A stretch of DNA of 24,718 nt, from positions 1 through 24,718 of the IMG/VR virus record IMGVR_UViG_3300038369_000016; one strand, 5' to 3'. This DNA is from a virus. Below are positions 17,088 through 23,045 of the stretch, in pieces. Each line of letters opens with the position of its first letter. The stretch's first letter is position 1. The position numbers and the translations under genes are program-made. Below the pieces are notes generated by a model. The model searched no databases, was not told where the DNA came from, and was given only the letters and a program-made list of their open reading frames with translations.

Positions 17088-17278
17088 TGCGTAGTTTAAT
17101 GAGGAAGTTTAATCCTGTTCCTAAAACTAAGGGCGGTGTTCCAAAGAAGTATGTATCTGGAGCTAAGAACCCAAAGGCAAGGGAAGAGGAAATAAAAAGA
17201 ACTGCCAGACTTTATAGGCAAGGCAAACTAACACCAGCAATGATGGATAAAATATCAAAACAAAGGAGTAAAGGATAA
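17087..17278 (+). CDS. Small basic protein of unknown function
   Basis: A 63-residue basic protein (MRSLMRKFNPVPKTKGGVPKKYVSGAKNP followed by a helical half, REEEIKRTARLYRQGKLTP, and a basic end, MDKISKQRSKG). The pattern 'VPKKYVSGAKNPKAREEEIKRTA.LY..GKLTPAMMD.I.KQRSKG' is one I associate with marine phage proteins of unknown role. It overlaps both neighbours by one base. The compact helical, cationic character suggests nucleic acid binding or a small virion or packaging accessory, but nothing in the sequence decides this. Confidence 0.6.
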   Translation: MRSLMRKFNPVPKTKGGVPKKYVSGAKNPKAREEEIKRTARLYRQGKLTPAMMDKISKQRSKG

Positions 17279-17385
17279 TGCCATTTAGTAAATATAGTCC
17301 AAAACAAAAGAAGTTAGCTGCGGTTGCAAAACCTAGAAACAAAATTACAGGAGCTGATTTAAAAAAATTGAGGAAAAAAACATGA
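17278..17385 (+). CDS. 35-residue basic protein
   Basis: A short frame whose ATG overlaps the upstream TAA by one base and whose TGA overlaps the next ATG by four (ATGA), so it is embedded in a coupled run of genes. The product starts MPFSKYSPKQKKLAAVAKPR, continues with a segment containing KITGADLKKLRKK, and is strongly basic. 'YSPKQK.LA.VA.PR.KITGAD...LR' is a pattern I associate with short proteins in marine phages. The role is unknown, perhaps virion-associated. Confidence 0.6.
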   Translation: MPFSKYSPKQKKLAAVAKPRNKITGADLKKLRKKT

Positions 17386-17591
17386 GTAAATATTCTAGCA
17401 TACCAGGTTCAGGAAGATTTGGAAAATCAACCTTAGATAAAGTTTATCGTAGAGGGTTGGGTGCTTATTATAGTAGCGGCAGTAGACCAAAAACTTCAGC
17501 TCATGCCTGGGCAATGGGCAGGGTAAAATCTTTTGTATCTGGTAAGGGTGGAGCTAGAAAAGCAGATAAGGATTTGTTAGGTAAAAAGTAA
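17382..17591 (+). CDS. Small protein of the GLGAYYSSGSRP family (DUF5824-like)
   Basis: A 69-residue basic protein with a highly recognisable core, KVYRRGLGAYYSSGSRPKTS, followed by AHAWAMGRVKSFVSGKGGARKAD. This core recurs in many cyanophages and other marine phages and resembles the DUF5824 group; the function is unknown. It shares ATGA with the gene before and one base with the gene after, in the run of small basic genes between fibre and lysis modules. The conserved Arg, Tyr and His residues could form a nucleic acid or nucleotide site, but I cannot support a reaction. Confidence 0.68.
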   Translation: MSKYSSIPGSGRFGKSTLDKVYRRGLGAYYSSGSRPKTSAHAWAMGRVKSFVSGKGGARKADKDLLGKK

Positions 17592-17779
17592 TGGCAACTA
17601 AAGCGGATAAGAATGAGATGAGAATAAGTAAGCATGAGGAAGTTTGTTCTGAGAGGTATCGCAATATTCATGATAATATTGCCGACTTAAAATCTAGAAT
17701 GAAGAGAGTTGAAACAATCATGATGGCTAACACAGTTGCTGTTCTCGTAGCTCTTATCTCTGTGTTTATGAAGTTATAA
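17591..17779 (+). CDS. Small coiled-coil protein with C-terminal membrane anchor
   Basis: A 62-residue protein with a charged helical N-terminal part (residues 5-41, with heptad-like spacing around NIADLKSRMKRVETI) and one hydrophobic segment at about 42-60 (MANTVAVLVALISVFM), ending in KL. The layout is that of XhlA-type hemolysin/lysis accessory proteins and of some holin-associated proteins: soluble coiled coil inside, membrane anchor at the end. Its position at the start of the lysis block supports a lysis accessory role. It overlaps the upstream stop by one base. Confidence 0.55.
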   Translation: MATKADKNEMRISKHEEVCSERYRNIHDNIADLKSRMKRVETIMMANTVAVLVALISVFMKL

Positions 17780-17781
17780 CG

Positions 17782-18258
17782 ATGGCTCTCATTGACCCAT
17801 TAACCGCTTTTGCTGCAATCAAGACAGGTATATCCTTAGTTGAAAGAGGTATTAAAGCAGGAAAAGAATTGCATGAACTGGCTTCACCTATAATGAAGTG
17901 GGCGAGTAATGAAGCTCATTTAGAAACACACTCATCAAGAAAAGGTAACACAGGTTTCCTCGGTAAGTTTACAGGAGTTGAACAGGATGCTATCGCTGCT
18001 TTTATCCGTAAACAAGAGATAGAAAAAAAACGAGCAGAACTTAGAGAAATTTTTTTATTGTATGTTGATGATGGTTTAAATAAGTGGGAACAGTTACAAA
18101 AAGAAATTGCTCATCAACGAGCTTTAAATAAACAAAGAATTAAAGAACAGATAGCCAGAAAAAAAAGATTTAGAAATACTTTAATAATACTTGGTTCTGT
18201 AGGATTAGCGGTTACAATATTACTAATAGAATTTTATTATTTGATGAGAGTAAAATGA
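17782..18258 (+). CDS. Membrane-anchored coiled-coil protein near lysis genes
   Basis: A 158-residue protein. The N-terminus (MALIDPLTAFAAIKTGISLVERGIKAG) is an amphipathic, 'DPLTAFA'-type helix found in marine phage proteins of unknown role. A long Lys/Glu/Arg-rich helix spans about 65-130, and a single transmembrane segment at about 131-153 (NTLIILGSVGLAVTILLIEFYYL) is followed by MRVK. One membrane anchor plus a long coil, upstream of the holin and endolysin, would suit a spanin-like or holin-regulating function, but there is no lipobox and the coil orientation is uncertain. It shares ATGA with the next gene. Confidence 0.5.
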   Translation: MALIDPLTAFAAIKTGISLVERGIKAGKELHELASPIMKWASNEAHLETHSSRKGNTGFLGKFTGVEQDAIAAFIRKQEIEKKRAELREIFLLYVDDGLNKWEQLQKEIAHQRALNKQRIKEQIARKKRFRNTLIILGSVGLAVTILLIEFYYLMRVK

Positions 18259-18437
18259 CAGACTTCTATACATTTACTGTTGAGATAGAAAAGAAAAAAA
18301 ATCGTAAACAACCGCCAACAGTATGTATTAGATTCTTTGGATGCAAGGATATGGACGATGCAAATAAACTTGCAGAACACTTAAATATAATGTTAAATAC
18401 AGACATGATTGCCATAGAGGGTGAGAGTCTACATTAA
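18255..18437 (+). CDS. Hypothetical protein, 60 residues
   Basis: A small soluble protein (MTDFYTFTVEIEKKKNRKQP, then CIRFFGCKDMDDANKLAEHLNIMLN, ending IEGESLH). The predicted order is beta strand, basic loop, beta strand, helix, beta strand, like a tiny alpha/beta fold. Two cysteines lie six residues apart. It overlaps the membrane gene before by four bases and precedes the holin by nine. I recognise no family; its place in the lysis block is the only hint of role. Confidence 0.5.
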   Translation: MTDFYTFTVEIEKKKNRKQPPTVCIRFFGCKDMDDANKLAEHLNIMLNTDMIAIEGESLH

Positions 18438-18446
18438 GGAGGTAGA

Positions 18447-18815
18447 ATGTTTCAAGCAATTTTAGGACCTGTTGCAAATCTTGTTGGAACTTACATTAAA
18501 GGTAAACAAGAAAAAGCAAAACTTAAAACTCAAGTAGAATTAACTAAACTTGAAGCAACAAAAAAACAGATAGAGAAGGATGGAAGCTGGAGTGAAAAAG
18601 CTATGGAAGCTAGTGCAGATTCTTGGAAAGACGAGGCTTGGACTCTAACTTTTATTCTTATACTATTCGCATCTTTTGTTCCAGCATTACAACCATATAT
18701 GAAAGAGGGTTTCTTATTTCTTAAAAACGATTGTCCTGATTGGATTTCTTACGGAATACTTGCAAGTATTGCTGGTTCTTTCGGACTTAAAAGTATTAGT
18801 AAAATTAGGAAATAA
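18447..18815 (+). CDS. Probable holin (3TM / GTA-holin-like)
   Basis: A 122-residue protein preceded by AAGGAGG. Residues 1-60 are a charged amphipathic helix (LGPVANLVGTYIKGKQEKAK and following Lys/Glu-rich coil, then SWSEKAMEASADSWKDE). Two hydrophobic segments follow, at about 65-85 (WTLTFILILFASFVPALQPYM) and 99-115 (WISYGILASIAGSFGL), with a basic KSISKIRK end. This matches holins of the GTA_holin_3TM type common in alphaproteobacterial phages, and the endolysin follows one base later. The role is to form membrane lesions that release the endolysin. Confidence 0.75.
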   Translation: MFQAILGPVANLVGTYIKGKQEKAKLKTQVELTKLEATKKQIEKDGSWSEKAMEASADSWKDEAWTLTFILILFASFVPALQPYMKEGFLFLKNDCPDWISYGILASIAGSFGLKSISKIRK

Positions 18816-18816
18816 A

Positions 18817-19272
18817 ATGCAACTATCAAAACATTTCAAACTTTCAGAGTTTACAAAGTCACAGACAGCTGCTCGTATGGGTATTGATAATACACCTCCA
18901 GAAGAAGTCATACCTAAACTTACTTTCTTATGTAGTCAGATACTTGAACCCTTGCGAGAAAAAATTGACAAACCAATAATTGTTACTTCAGGTTACAGGT
19001 CCGTTAAATTATGTGAGGCAATAGGTTCAAATGCAAACTCACAACATTGTAAGGGAGAGGCTGTGGATATAGAAGCTCTTGGTATGTCAACTCTCAACCT
19101 TGCGGAAATGATAATCAACCATTTTGATTTTGACCAATGTATCATGGAATGTTACACACCAGGAGATATGAACTCAGGATGGGTTCATGTAAGTCTAACC
19201 TCTGGAGAAAATAGAAAAGAAGTATTAACTTACAGTAAAGAGAAAGGATATGCCAAGGGATTGGTAATCTAA
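18817..19272 (+). CDS. Endolysin, M15-type peptidase
   Basis: 151 residues from the ATG at 18817, which lies one base after the holin stop; a longer frame from 18760 would run inside the holin gene and is unlikely. The zinc-peptidase motifs are complete: SGYRS (58-62), SQHCKGEAVD (75-84, zinc ligands H77 and D84) and WVH (122-124, third ligand H124). The N-terminus MQLSKHFKLSEFTKSQTA is also typical of the Peptidase_M15_3 group. The enzyme would cut peptide cross-bridges or stems of peptidoglycan. There is no signal peptide, so export depends on the holin. Length is normal for the family. Confidence 0.88.
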   Translation: MQLSKHFKLSEFTKSQTAARMGIDNTPPEEVIPKLTFLCSQILEPLREKIDKPIIVTSGYRSVKLCEAIGSNANSQHCKGEAVDIEALGMSTLNLAEMIINHFDFDQCIMECYTPGDMNSGWVHVSLTSGENRKEVLTYSKEKGYAKGLVI

Positions 19273-19273
19273 A

Positions 19274-19681
19274 ATGTCTGAGCTTACTGTCGGTAGGATT
19301 GGGGAGTTAATCTGTTGTTTACGATTAGAGGAGATAGGTATTCCCAACGAGATTGCACACATCAACGGATTTGATTTAGCTGCTCATTACAATAACAGAT
19401 TAATACGAGTACAAGTTAAAGCCAGAACAGTTCCTGATACTCGTAGAAAAAATGTTTATATGTTTACTACATCAAAGGGAGCTAAGAAAAAAATTGCACT
19501 AACCAGAAAAGAATGTGATGTTATTGGATTAGTAGCTATCCCAGAAAAATCAGTTATATTTATGCCTGTCAAAACAAAAGTAAATGTTACAGCAAGAGTT
19601 AAAATTTCTGAGTTTAAAAAAAAAGACATTGCCCTCATCACATGGAATCAGGCAATGCGTACCCTAAAGTATTCTGATTGA
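19274..19681 (+). CDS. PD-(D/E)XK-family nuclease-like protein
   Basis: A 135-residue protein beginning one base after the endolysin stop. The N-terminal half follows the nuclease pattern of archaeal Holliday junction resolvase-like and group I intron endonuclease-like PD-(D/E)XK proteins: VGRIGELICCLRLEE (E11 in the first helix), GFDLAAHY (D34) and RLIRVQVKAR (Q47, K49). The usual E-X-K is Q-V-K here, as in many members that use Gln. Lys/Arg-rich strands follow, and WNQAMRTL closes the protein. It could resolve junctions or trim DNA during packaging. It ends 18 bases inside the convergent LexA-like gene. Confidence 0.6.
   Translation: MSELTVGRIGELICCLRLEEIGIPNEIAHINGFDLAAHYNNRLIRVQVKARTVPDTRRKNVYMFTTSKGAKKKIALTRKECDVIGLVAIPEKSVIFMPVKTKVNVTARVKISEFKKKDIALITWNQAMRTLKYSD
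19612..19656 (-). terminator. Candidate intrinsic terminator of the leftward operon
   Basis: Read on the minus strand, ATTGCC (19656-19651) and GGCAAT (19633-19628) form a six-base-pair stem with a 17-base loop (a T-G wobble can extend it), followed at 19624-19616 by nine Ts. It begins eight bases after the stop of the last leftward gene (19664), which supports a real role. It lies within the convergent nuclease coding sequence. Confidence 0.5.
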
Positions 19682-19870
19682 CCTTGATGAACCTTTGATT
19701 CTCGTTATCTTTTTATCAACCTCTAATTTTGTTAAGGCTTGTATAACTGCTGAACGAGTATTATGTCCAAGTGCATCAGCAATCTCTGCTTGAGTTGGTG
19801 GGAATCCATTACTGCTAGAGTAGGATATTATAAAGTCAAATACACTTTCTTTTAACGATTTAGTTTTCAT
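19664..19870 (-). CDS. Stand-alone LexA-type DNA-binding domain protein
   Basis: A 68-residue protein from the ATG at 19870, chosen because AGGAGG (19883-19878) lies seven bases upstream; a TTG six bases earlier is less likely. The whole protein is a LexA N-terminal winged-helix domain: LKESVFDFIISYSSSNGFPP, TQAEIADALGHNTRSAVIQAL (helix-turn-helix, about 26-47), TKLEVDKKITRIKGSSRSIRIL (wing). There is no S24 protease/dimerisation domain, so it cannot self-cleave like LexA. It may regulate phage promoters, or compete at host SOS sites. It is the last gene of the leftward operon and overlaps the preceding gene by eleven bases. Confidence 0.8.
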   Translation of the reverse strand: MKTKSLKESVFDFIISYSSSNGFPPTQAEIADALGHNTRSAVIQALTKLEVDKKITRIKGSSRSIRIL

Positions 19871-20594
19871 TTTCAAACCTCCTAATTTTTTCGTCTATGT
19901 TACTAAAAGTATCGTCATTATTTATTTTTCTAAGATAAGCAATCCGAGTGTCATTTAACTCAAAAAAATCTTTAATGTATTGTATTTTTTCATCTGGTCT
20001 TTTCTTATCGCTTTCAAATATCTTATCTAACATTGAATCAATATCATCAATAAGGTCATTTGGTGTTTCGTATGTTTTTTTCTTACCACCAGGAAACGAT
20101 AGTGTCCATTCAGGGGTATTAGCTTGTTGTATAGCCTCTTTTAAGTCTTTGGTACTACCACTCATCTTACCTGCGTTTTGCGACCTGGTGGCTTTCTCTG
20201 TGGCTTTTTTTTTCTTTTTAGCTATGTCCATCTCCAAGGATGAGGCATATTCACCACCACTTAGTCCACAACTAGATAAAGCTCTACCGATTGCACTCGT
20301 TTCACAATTTTCTACAGCAGAAGTTTTATTGACATAACCCTGTCCTCTAATTTCTTCGGCATATCCACATCCAACTATAGTGCCTTCAAGGTCTTTGATT
20401 ACAGCTTTAAAAACTATTCGCTTACCATCATCAACAACCATAGAAGTTTCTATGCCATAATTAAATTCGCAATACTTTCTAAAGACATCAACTCTGTCTT
20501 GAACTTGCGTATATTTTTTACCACCTCTTTGAGGCACTCCTTGAGTCTGATTTAACTCTTGGATTTCATTCATCATATCTTTCATTTTATTCAT
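19860..20594 (-). CDS. Probable single-strand annealing / ssDNA-binding recombination protein
   Basis: A 244-residue protein with an AAAGGA site, directly downstream of the exonuclease and overlapping it by eight bases. Residues 30-85 (RVDVFRKYCEFNYGIETSMV, then IVFKAVIKDLEGTIVGCGYAEE) and the motif at 89-121 (NKTSAVENCETSAIGRALSS, then GEYASSLEM) match phage proteins annotated as Erf/Rad52-like or ssDNA-binding recombination factors. 'VEN.ETSAIGRAL...G' is the key signature. A basic KKKKK stretch follows at about 126-130, then a variable acidic C-terminal half. Paired with the YqaJ exonuclease it would anneal the 3' single strands made by that enzyme. The exact family is not certain. Confidence 0.6.
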   Translation of the reverse strand: MNKMKDMMNEIQELNQTQGVPQRGGKKYTQVQDRVDVFRKYCEFNYGIETSMVVDDGKRIVFKAVIKDLEGTIVGCGYAEEIRGQGYVNKTSAVENCETSAIGRALSSCGLSGGEYASSLEMDIAKKKKKATEKATRSQNAGKMSGSTKDLKEAIQQANTPEWTLSFPGGKKKTYETPNDLIDDIDSMLDKIFESDKKRPDEKIQYIKDFFELNDTRIAYLRKINNDDTFSNIDEKIRRFENEN

Positions 20595-21546
20595 CTTTGA
20601 TTTCCTTTACTGTTAATTTTTCATATTGAGATTCTGGTTTTGCTGGAACTATCTTTTCTGGAGTAGCCTTTCTGACGATAGTGTCTAGTGCCACCTTTCT
20701 ATCATTGATTGTAATGTAAGAAACATTTTCAGATTTAAGAGTACCGATAATCTTTTCTCTGGCACTTTCCTTCAATTCTTTTTGCTCCTTAATTTTTTTA
20801 TCGCAGTTATCAAAGTCAGTAATATAATCCATTACCTCATTACTCTTTCTGTGATTAGTCCAATCAACGAAAGTTTTTTCTGGTTCACTATCATCATCAT
20901 AAGGAATATCATCCTCAACTCTTTTCCAGAAATCTTTTACCGCTTCAACGATAGTATCCTGAATCTCCTTATCAGACTCGTAAACATACATATCAAATTT
21001 AAGATTAGGACCGAGCTTACCTATGATTGCCCATTTATAACCAGAACAAAACATCTGAGCTTGTACTTGTAGTATGTTCTCATAAGTAGGAGGACCAGAA
21101 TTATATCCTTGAGTCTTTATTTCACAGACTCCGAATCCTTCTAGGTTTACCATCTTATCCTCTAACCTATCGTAGAACGGAAGAACACCACCCTTGATTT
21201 CAAGAATACCATCCAGAGAAGCTGCCATCTTATATTTTTTTTTATGAAAACCTTCTTTAGGTATATGAAGATTACAGGACATCCTCCCTTCTTGTTGAGA
21301 ACATAACTCATCAAGGTCATCGGATACCCATTCTCTCAATCCAGGTTCAAGATATTGACCTCTCTTTGCTGCATTGGGAGCTGATGTAGAATCCATTTGT
21401 TCAATCTCACCTAACTGAATCCTTCTAAATTGGTAGCGAAGATATTCTCTGACATAGAAATTGTTTTTACCAAGGACAATGACACCGATTTTAGAAGCTC
21501 CAATTTCAAATCCATCATGACTAAATTTATTCATTATTACTGACAT
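20587..21546 (-). CDS. YqaJ-type phage recombination exonuclease
   Basis: A 319-residue PD-(D/E)XK nuclease. Catalytic features in order: GQYLEPGLREWV (E67), MAASLDGIL (D112), GVCEIKTQ (E142, K144) and ILQVQAQMFCSG (Q162, Q164), the classic order of lambda-exonuclease/YqaJ enzymes. The C-terminal part (about 205-300) is charged and helical, with many Lys/Glu residues and a TPEKIVPAKPE linker. The protein probably resects double-stranded ends 5' to 3' to load the annealing protein encoded next. The start at 21546 has an AGGA site eight bases upstream, giving a 20-base overlap with the gene before; ATG at 21534 is the alternative. Confidence 0.82.
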   Translation of the reverse strand: MSVIMNKFSHDGFEIGASKIGVIVLGKNNFYVREYLRYQFRRIQLGEIEQMDSTSAPNAAKRGQYLEPGLREWVSDDLDELCSQQEGRMSCNLHIPKEGFHKKKYKMAASLDGILEIKGGVLPFYDRLEDKMVNLEGFGVCEIKTQGYNSGPPTYENILQVQAQMFCSGYKWAIIGKLGPNLKFDMYVYESDKEIQDTIVEAVKDFWKRVEDDIPYDDDSEPEKTFVDWTNHRKSNEVMDYITDFDNCDKKIKEQKELKESAREKIIGTLKSENVSYITINDRKVALDTIVRKATPEKIVPAKPESQYEKLTVKEIKDE

Positions 21547-21712
21547 AAGGCACTTCCTGTATTGGGTTCATGTGAAGGTTATAACATTCATCATCAGAGG
21601 CACAAGTTACAAGTAAAAACATATATGCCATGACCATAAATATTGTTATTAAAAGTATTGAAGGTATTACCTCCAGATAATCTTTGAGATGTTTTAATAT
21701 TTTATTTCTCAT
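21527..21712 (-). CDS. Small membrane protein with paired cysteines
   Basis: 61 residues from the ATG at 21712, chosen because it shares ATGA with the upstream stop and has AAAGGA in front; a start at 21733 would add seven residues. A basic N-terminus (MRNKILKHLKDYLE) precedes one hydrophobic segment at about 15-36 (PSILLITIFMVMAYMFLLVT), then C37 and C43 in an acidic loop and a short soluble tail ending VSNNE. The layout suggests an inner-membrane protein with the tail outside. The lipobox fit (LVTC) is poor. Roles such as superinfection exclusion are possible but unsupported by homology. Confidence 0.55.
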   Translation of the reverse strand: MRNKILKHLKDYLEVIPSILLITIFMVMAYMFLLVTCASDDECYNLHMNPIQEVPYVSNNE

Positions 21713-21915
21713 TCTTTTTCCTTTGTTACACATTGTTGTTTATATTTCGTATATCCGAATATATTTAATGATGGATTTTTTGGGTCAGCCTTTGACCAAC
21801 CCTTATCAACCCATACGCAAGTATATTGTCTTTCATTGTTTTTCTTTTGCACAAAGAAGTCTGCATTGCTCCAAGAATACAAGTTAAAGACAAGACCAAT
21901 AATTAATGTTTCCAT
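21709..21915 (-). CDS. Small probably exported protein with two cysteines
   Basis: A 68-residue protein with a TAGGAG site. The N-terminus METLIIGLVFNLYSWSNA looks like a short signal peptide, with a plausible cleavage after SNA. The mature part is Lys/Trp/Tyr-rich (QYTCVWVDKGWSKADPKNPS, then YTKYKQQC) with two cysteines that could form a disulphide in the periplasm. It lies between the serine recombinase and the membrane protein gene, with which it is coupled by ATGA. The general plan resembles the product at 23319. I recognise no family; an envelope-acting early protein is the best guess. Confidence 0.5.
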   Translation of the reverse strand: METLIIGLVFNLYSWSNADFFVQKKNNERQYTCVWVDKGWSKADPKNPSLNIFGYTKYKQQCVTKEKE

Positions 21916-21923
21916 TATTTCTC

Positions 21924-22634
21924 CTAGTGAAGTGTTGATATTCTATCTAAAGCTCTCTTAACTGTGGAGGCACTCCAACTACAACCTCTGGCAGTTTTTA
22001 TATTACGAACATTTAAATAATTAGCCATACCAAGTAAAGACCTGGAATGATTCTTTGCATCGTTGAGATGAATCTGAACCTTGGATAAATTTCTCATGGC
22101 TTTTTGCTTTACAGCTTCAGTAGCTTTTGCTCTAGCCTTATCCATAGAGTTATGAACACCGAGTTTCGTCATCTTACGATTTGTAGATTTAGTAATGTAG
22201 TAACCTTTTTCAGCAATAGAAGTTTTCATCTCTAAACATTTTTCTTTTTGCTTGGCAGATAAATCCCTTCTGTATTGGTCAGACATAATCGCATTGACAC
22301 CAAACATAATTCTATTTTTATCTTCAGTTATCTCTGGATTATTACACACCACTAAATTAAAATTTTTATTATCTCTAAACTTCATCATGTCATAGTCCAA
22401 ACGACCTAACCTAGAAATATCCGCAGCTAGAATAGTTGTACCTCTTGGTGCAGTTTTAAGTACAGAACCGAGTTTAGGTCTGTCAAGGATAGGCACTCCA
22501 CCTGAAGTACCTATCTCCTCAACAAACTCAACATTGTCTGTAATGTTATTACGATTTATGTAATCATTGATGATAAACTTTTGCCTATCAATGTCTGATT
22601 GGTCATTACTTAATCTGATGTATGCTACTATCAT
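21924..22634 (-). CDS. Small serine recombinase (resolvase/invertase family)
   Basis: A 236-residue protein. The catalytic domain (about 1-140) has the family start MIVAYIRLSNDQSDIDRQKF, with nucleophile S9 and nearby R7, then GTSGGVPILDRP (R52) and the conserved ADISRLGRLDYD loop (R75, R78). After a long helix (YRRDLSAKQKEKCLEMKTSI) a DNA-binding end follows, with ANYLNVRNIKTARGCSWSAS, TVKRALDRI, like the HTH of Recombinase-type enzymes. It is far shorter than large serine integrases, so integration is possible but not assured; plasmid-type resolution or inversion are alternatives. It shares a base with the upstream stop. No att-like core was found nearby. Confidence 0.82.
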   Translation of the reverse strand: MIVAYIRLSNDQSDIDRQKFIINDYINRNNITDNVEFVEEIGTSGGVPILDRPKLGSVLKTAPRGTTILAADISRLGRLDYDMMKFRDNKNFNLVVCNNPEITEDKNRIMFGVNAIMSDQYRRDLSAKQKEKCLEMKTSIAEKGYYITKSTNRKMTKLGVHNSMDKARAKATEAVKQKAMRNLSKVQIHLNDAKNHSRSLLGMANYLNVRNIKTARGCSWSASTVKRALDRISTLH

Positions 22635-22852
22635 TATGTTGATTCCTTTCCGTTGGGTAGTTCATACACTTTTTTTATGTATTGCATTTGTATGTCATGA
22701 CTATTATTAGGGAATAAACTTTTTAATTCTTGCATTTTTTCTTCACTAAAATGTAAAATATTAGTTTCATTCTCCACATTATAAAGAACCCTTACAAAAC
22801 ACTTTTTTTTGTCTAATGGTATAGCAACAAATTTTATTTCATATTTATTCAT
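22634..22852 (-). CDS. Hypothetical protein, 72 residues
   Basis: A small soluble protein (MNKYEIKFVAIPLDKKKCFV, then NILHFSEEKMQELKSLFPNN, ending KKVYELPNGKEST) with an AGGAG site. The predicted order is beta strands first, then helices. It is the second gene of the leftward operon and shares its stop with the recombinase start (TAATG), so the two are translationally coupled. I recognise no family. Early operon position and coupling make it a candidate partner of the recombinase or a small host-takeover protein; this is inference. Confidence 0.55.
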   Translation of the reverse strand: MNKYEIKFVAIPLDKKKCFVRVLYNVENETNILHFSEEKMQELKSLFPNNSHDIQMQYIKKVYELPNGKEST

Positions 22853-22862
22853 TATTTTTCTC

Positions 22863-23027
22863 CTATTTTATGCCTAAGAATTTTAGCATTTCTGTATGTA
22901 CCTTTTCTTTTTCTTTCTCGTTTTTTACATGACAATCAATACTTACTTCAATATGGTCATCCCAATAAGTCAAATACAAATCATAGAAAATATTTTTAAC
23001 AATAACTTTTGCTTGTTTTTGGTTCAT
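22863..23027 (-). CDS. Hypothetical protein, 54 residues, first gene of the leftward operon
   Basis: Below the size usually reported. The ATG at 23027-23025 follows a strong AAGGAAGG ribosome site and lies about 35 bases downstream of the likely start of the leftward transcript. It encodes MNQKQAKVIVKNIFYDLYLT, then a segment with WDDHIEVSIDCHVKNEKEKEK, ending EMLKFLGIK and a TAG stop. A helix-strand-helix pattern with an acidic middle and Lys/Glu-rich helix is likely. The next gene starts ten bases later. There is no recognisable family. First position next to a regulated promoter suggests high early expression. Confidence 0.6.
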   Translation of the reverse strand: MNQKQAKVIVKNIFYDLYLTYWDDHIEVSIDCHVKNEKEKEKVHTEMLKFLGIK

Positions 23028-23045
23028 AGTTTACCTTCCTTTGTT

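Noticed and set aside
18760-18816. A longer endolysin start at 18760
   Set aside because: It would run 56 bases inside the holin gene and add a non-family N-terminus, whereas the ATG at 18817 begins with the typical M15 start right after the holin stop.
19684-20220. A rightward terminator after the nuclease-like gene, at the T run near 20205
   Set aside because: No stem of useful strength precedes the T run, and it lies in the coding sequence for a lysine stretch of the annealing protein.
19948-20337. A 129-codon rightward reading frame
   Set aside because: It is antisense to the annealing protein gene, with a composition of hydrophobic runs typical of a shadow frame, and no ribosome site.
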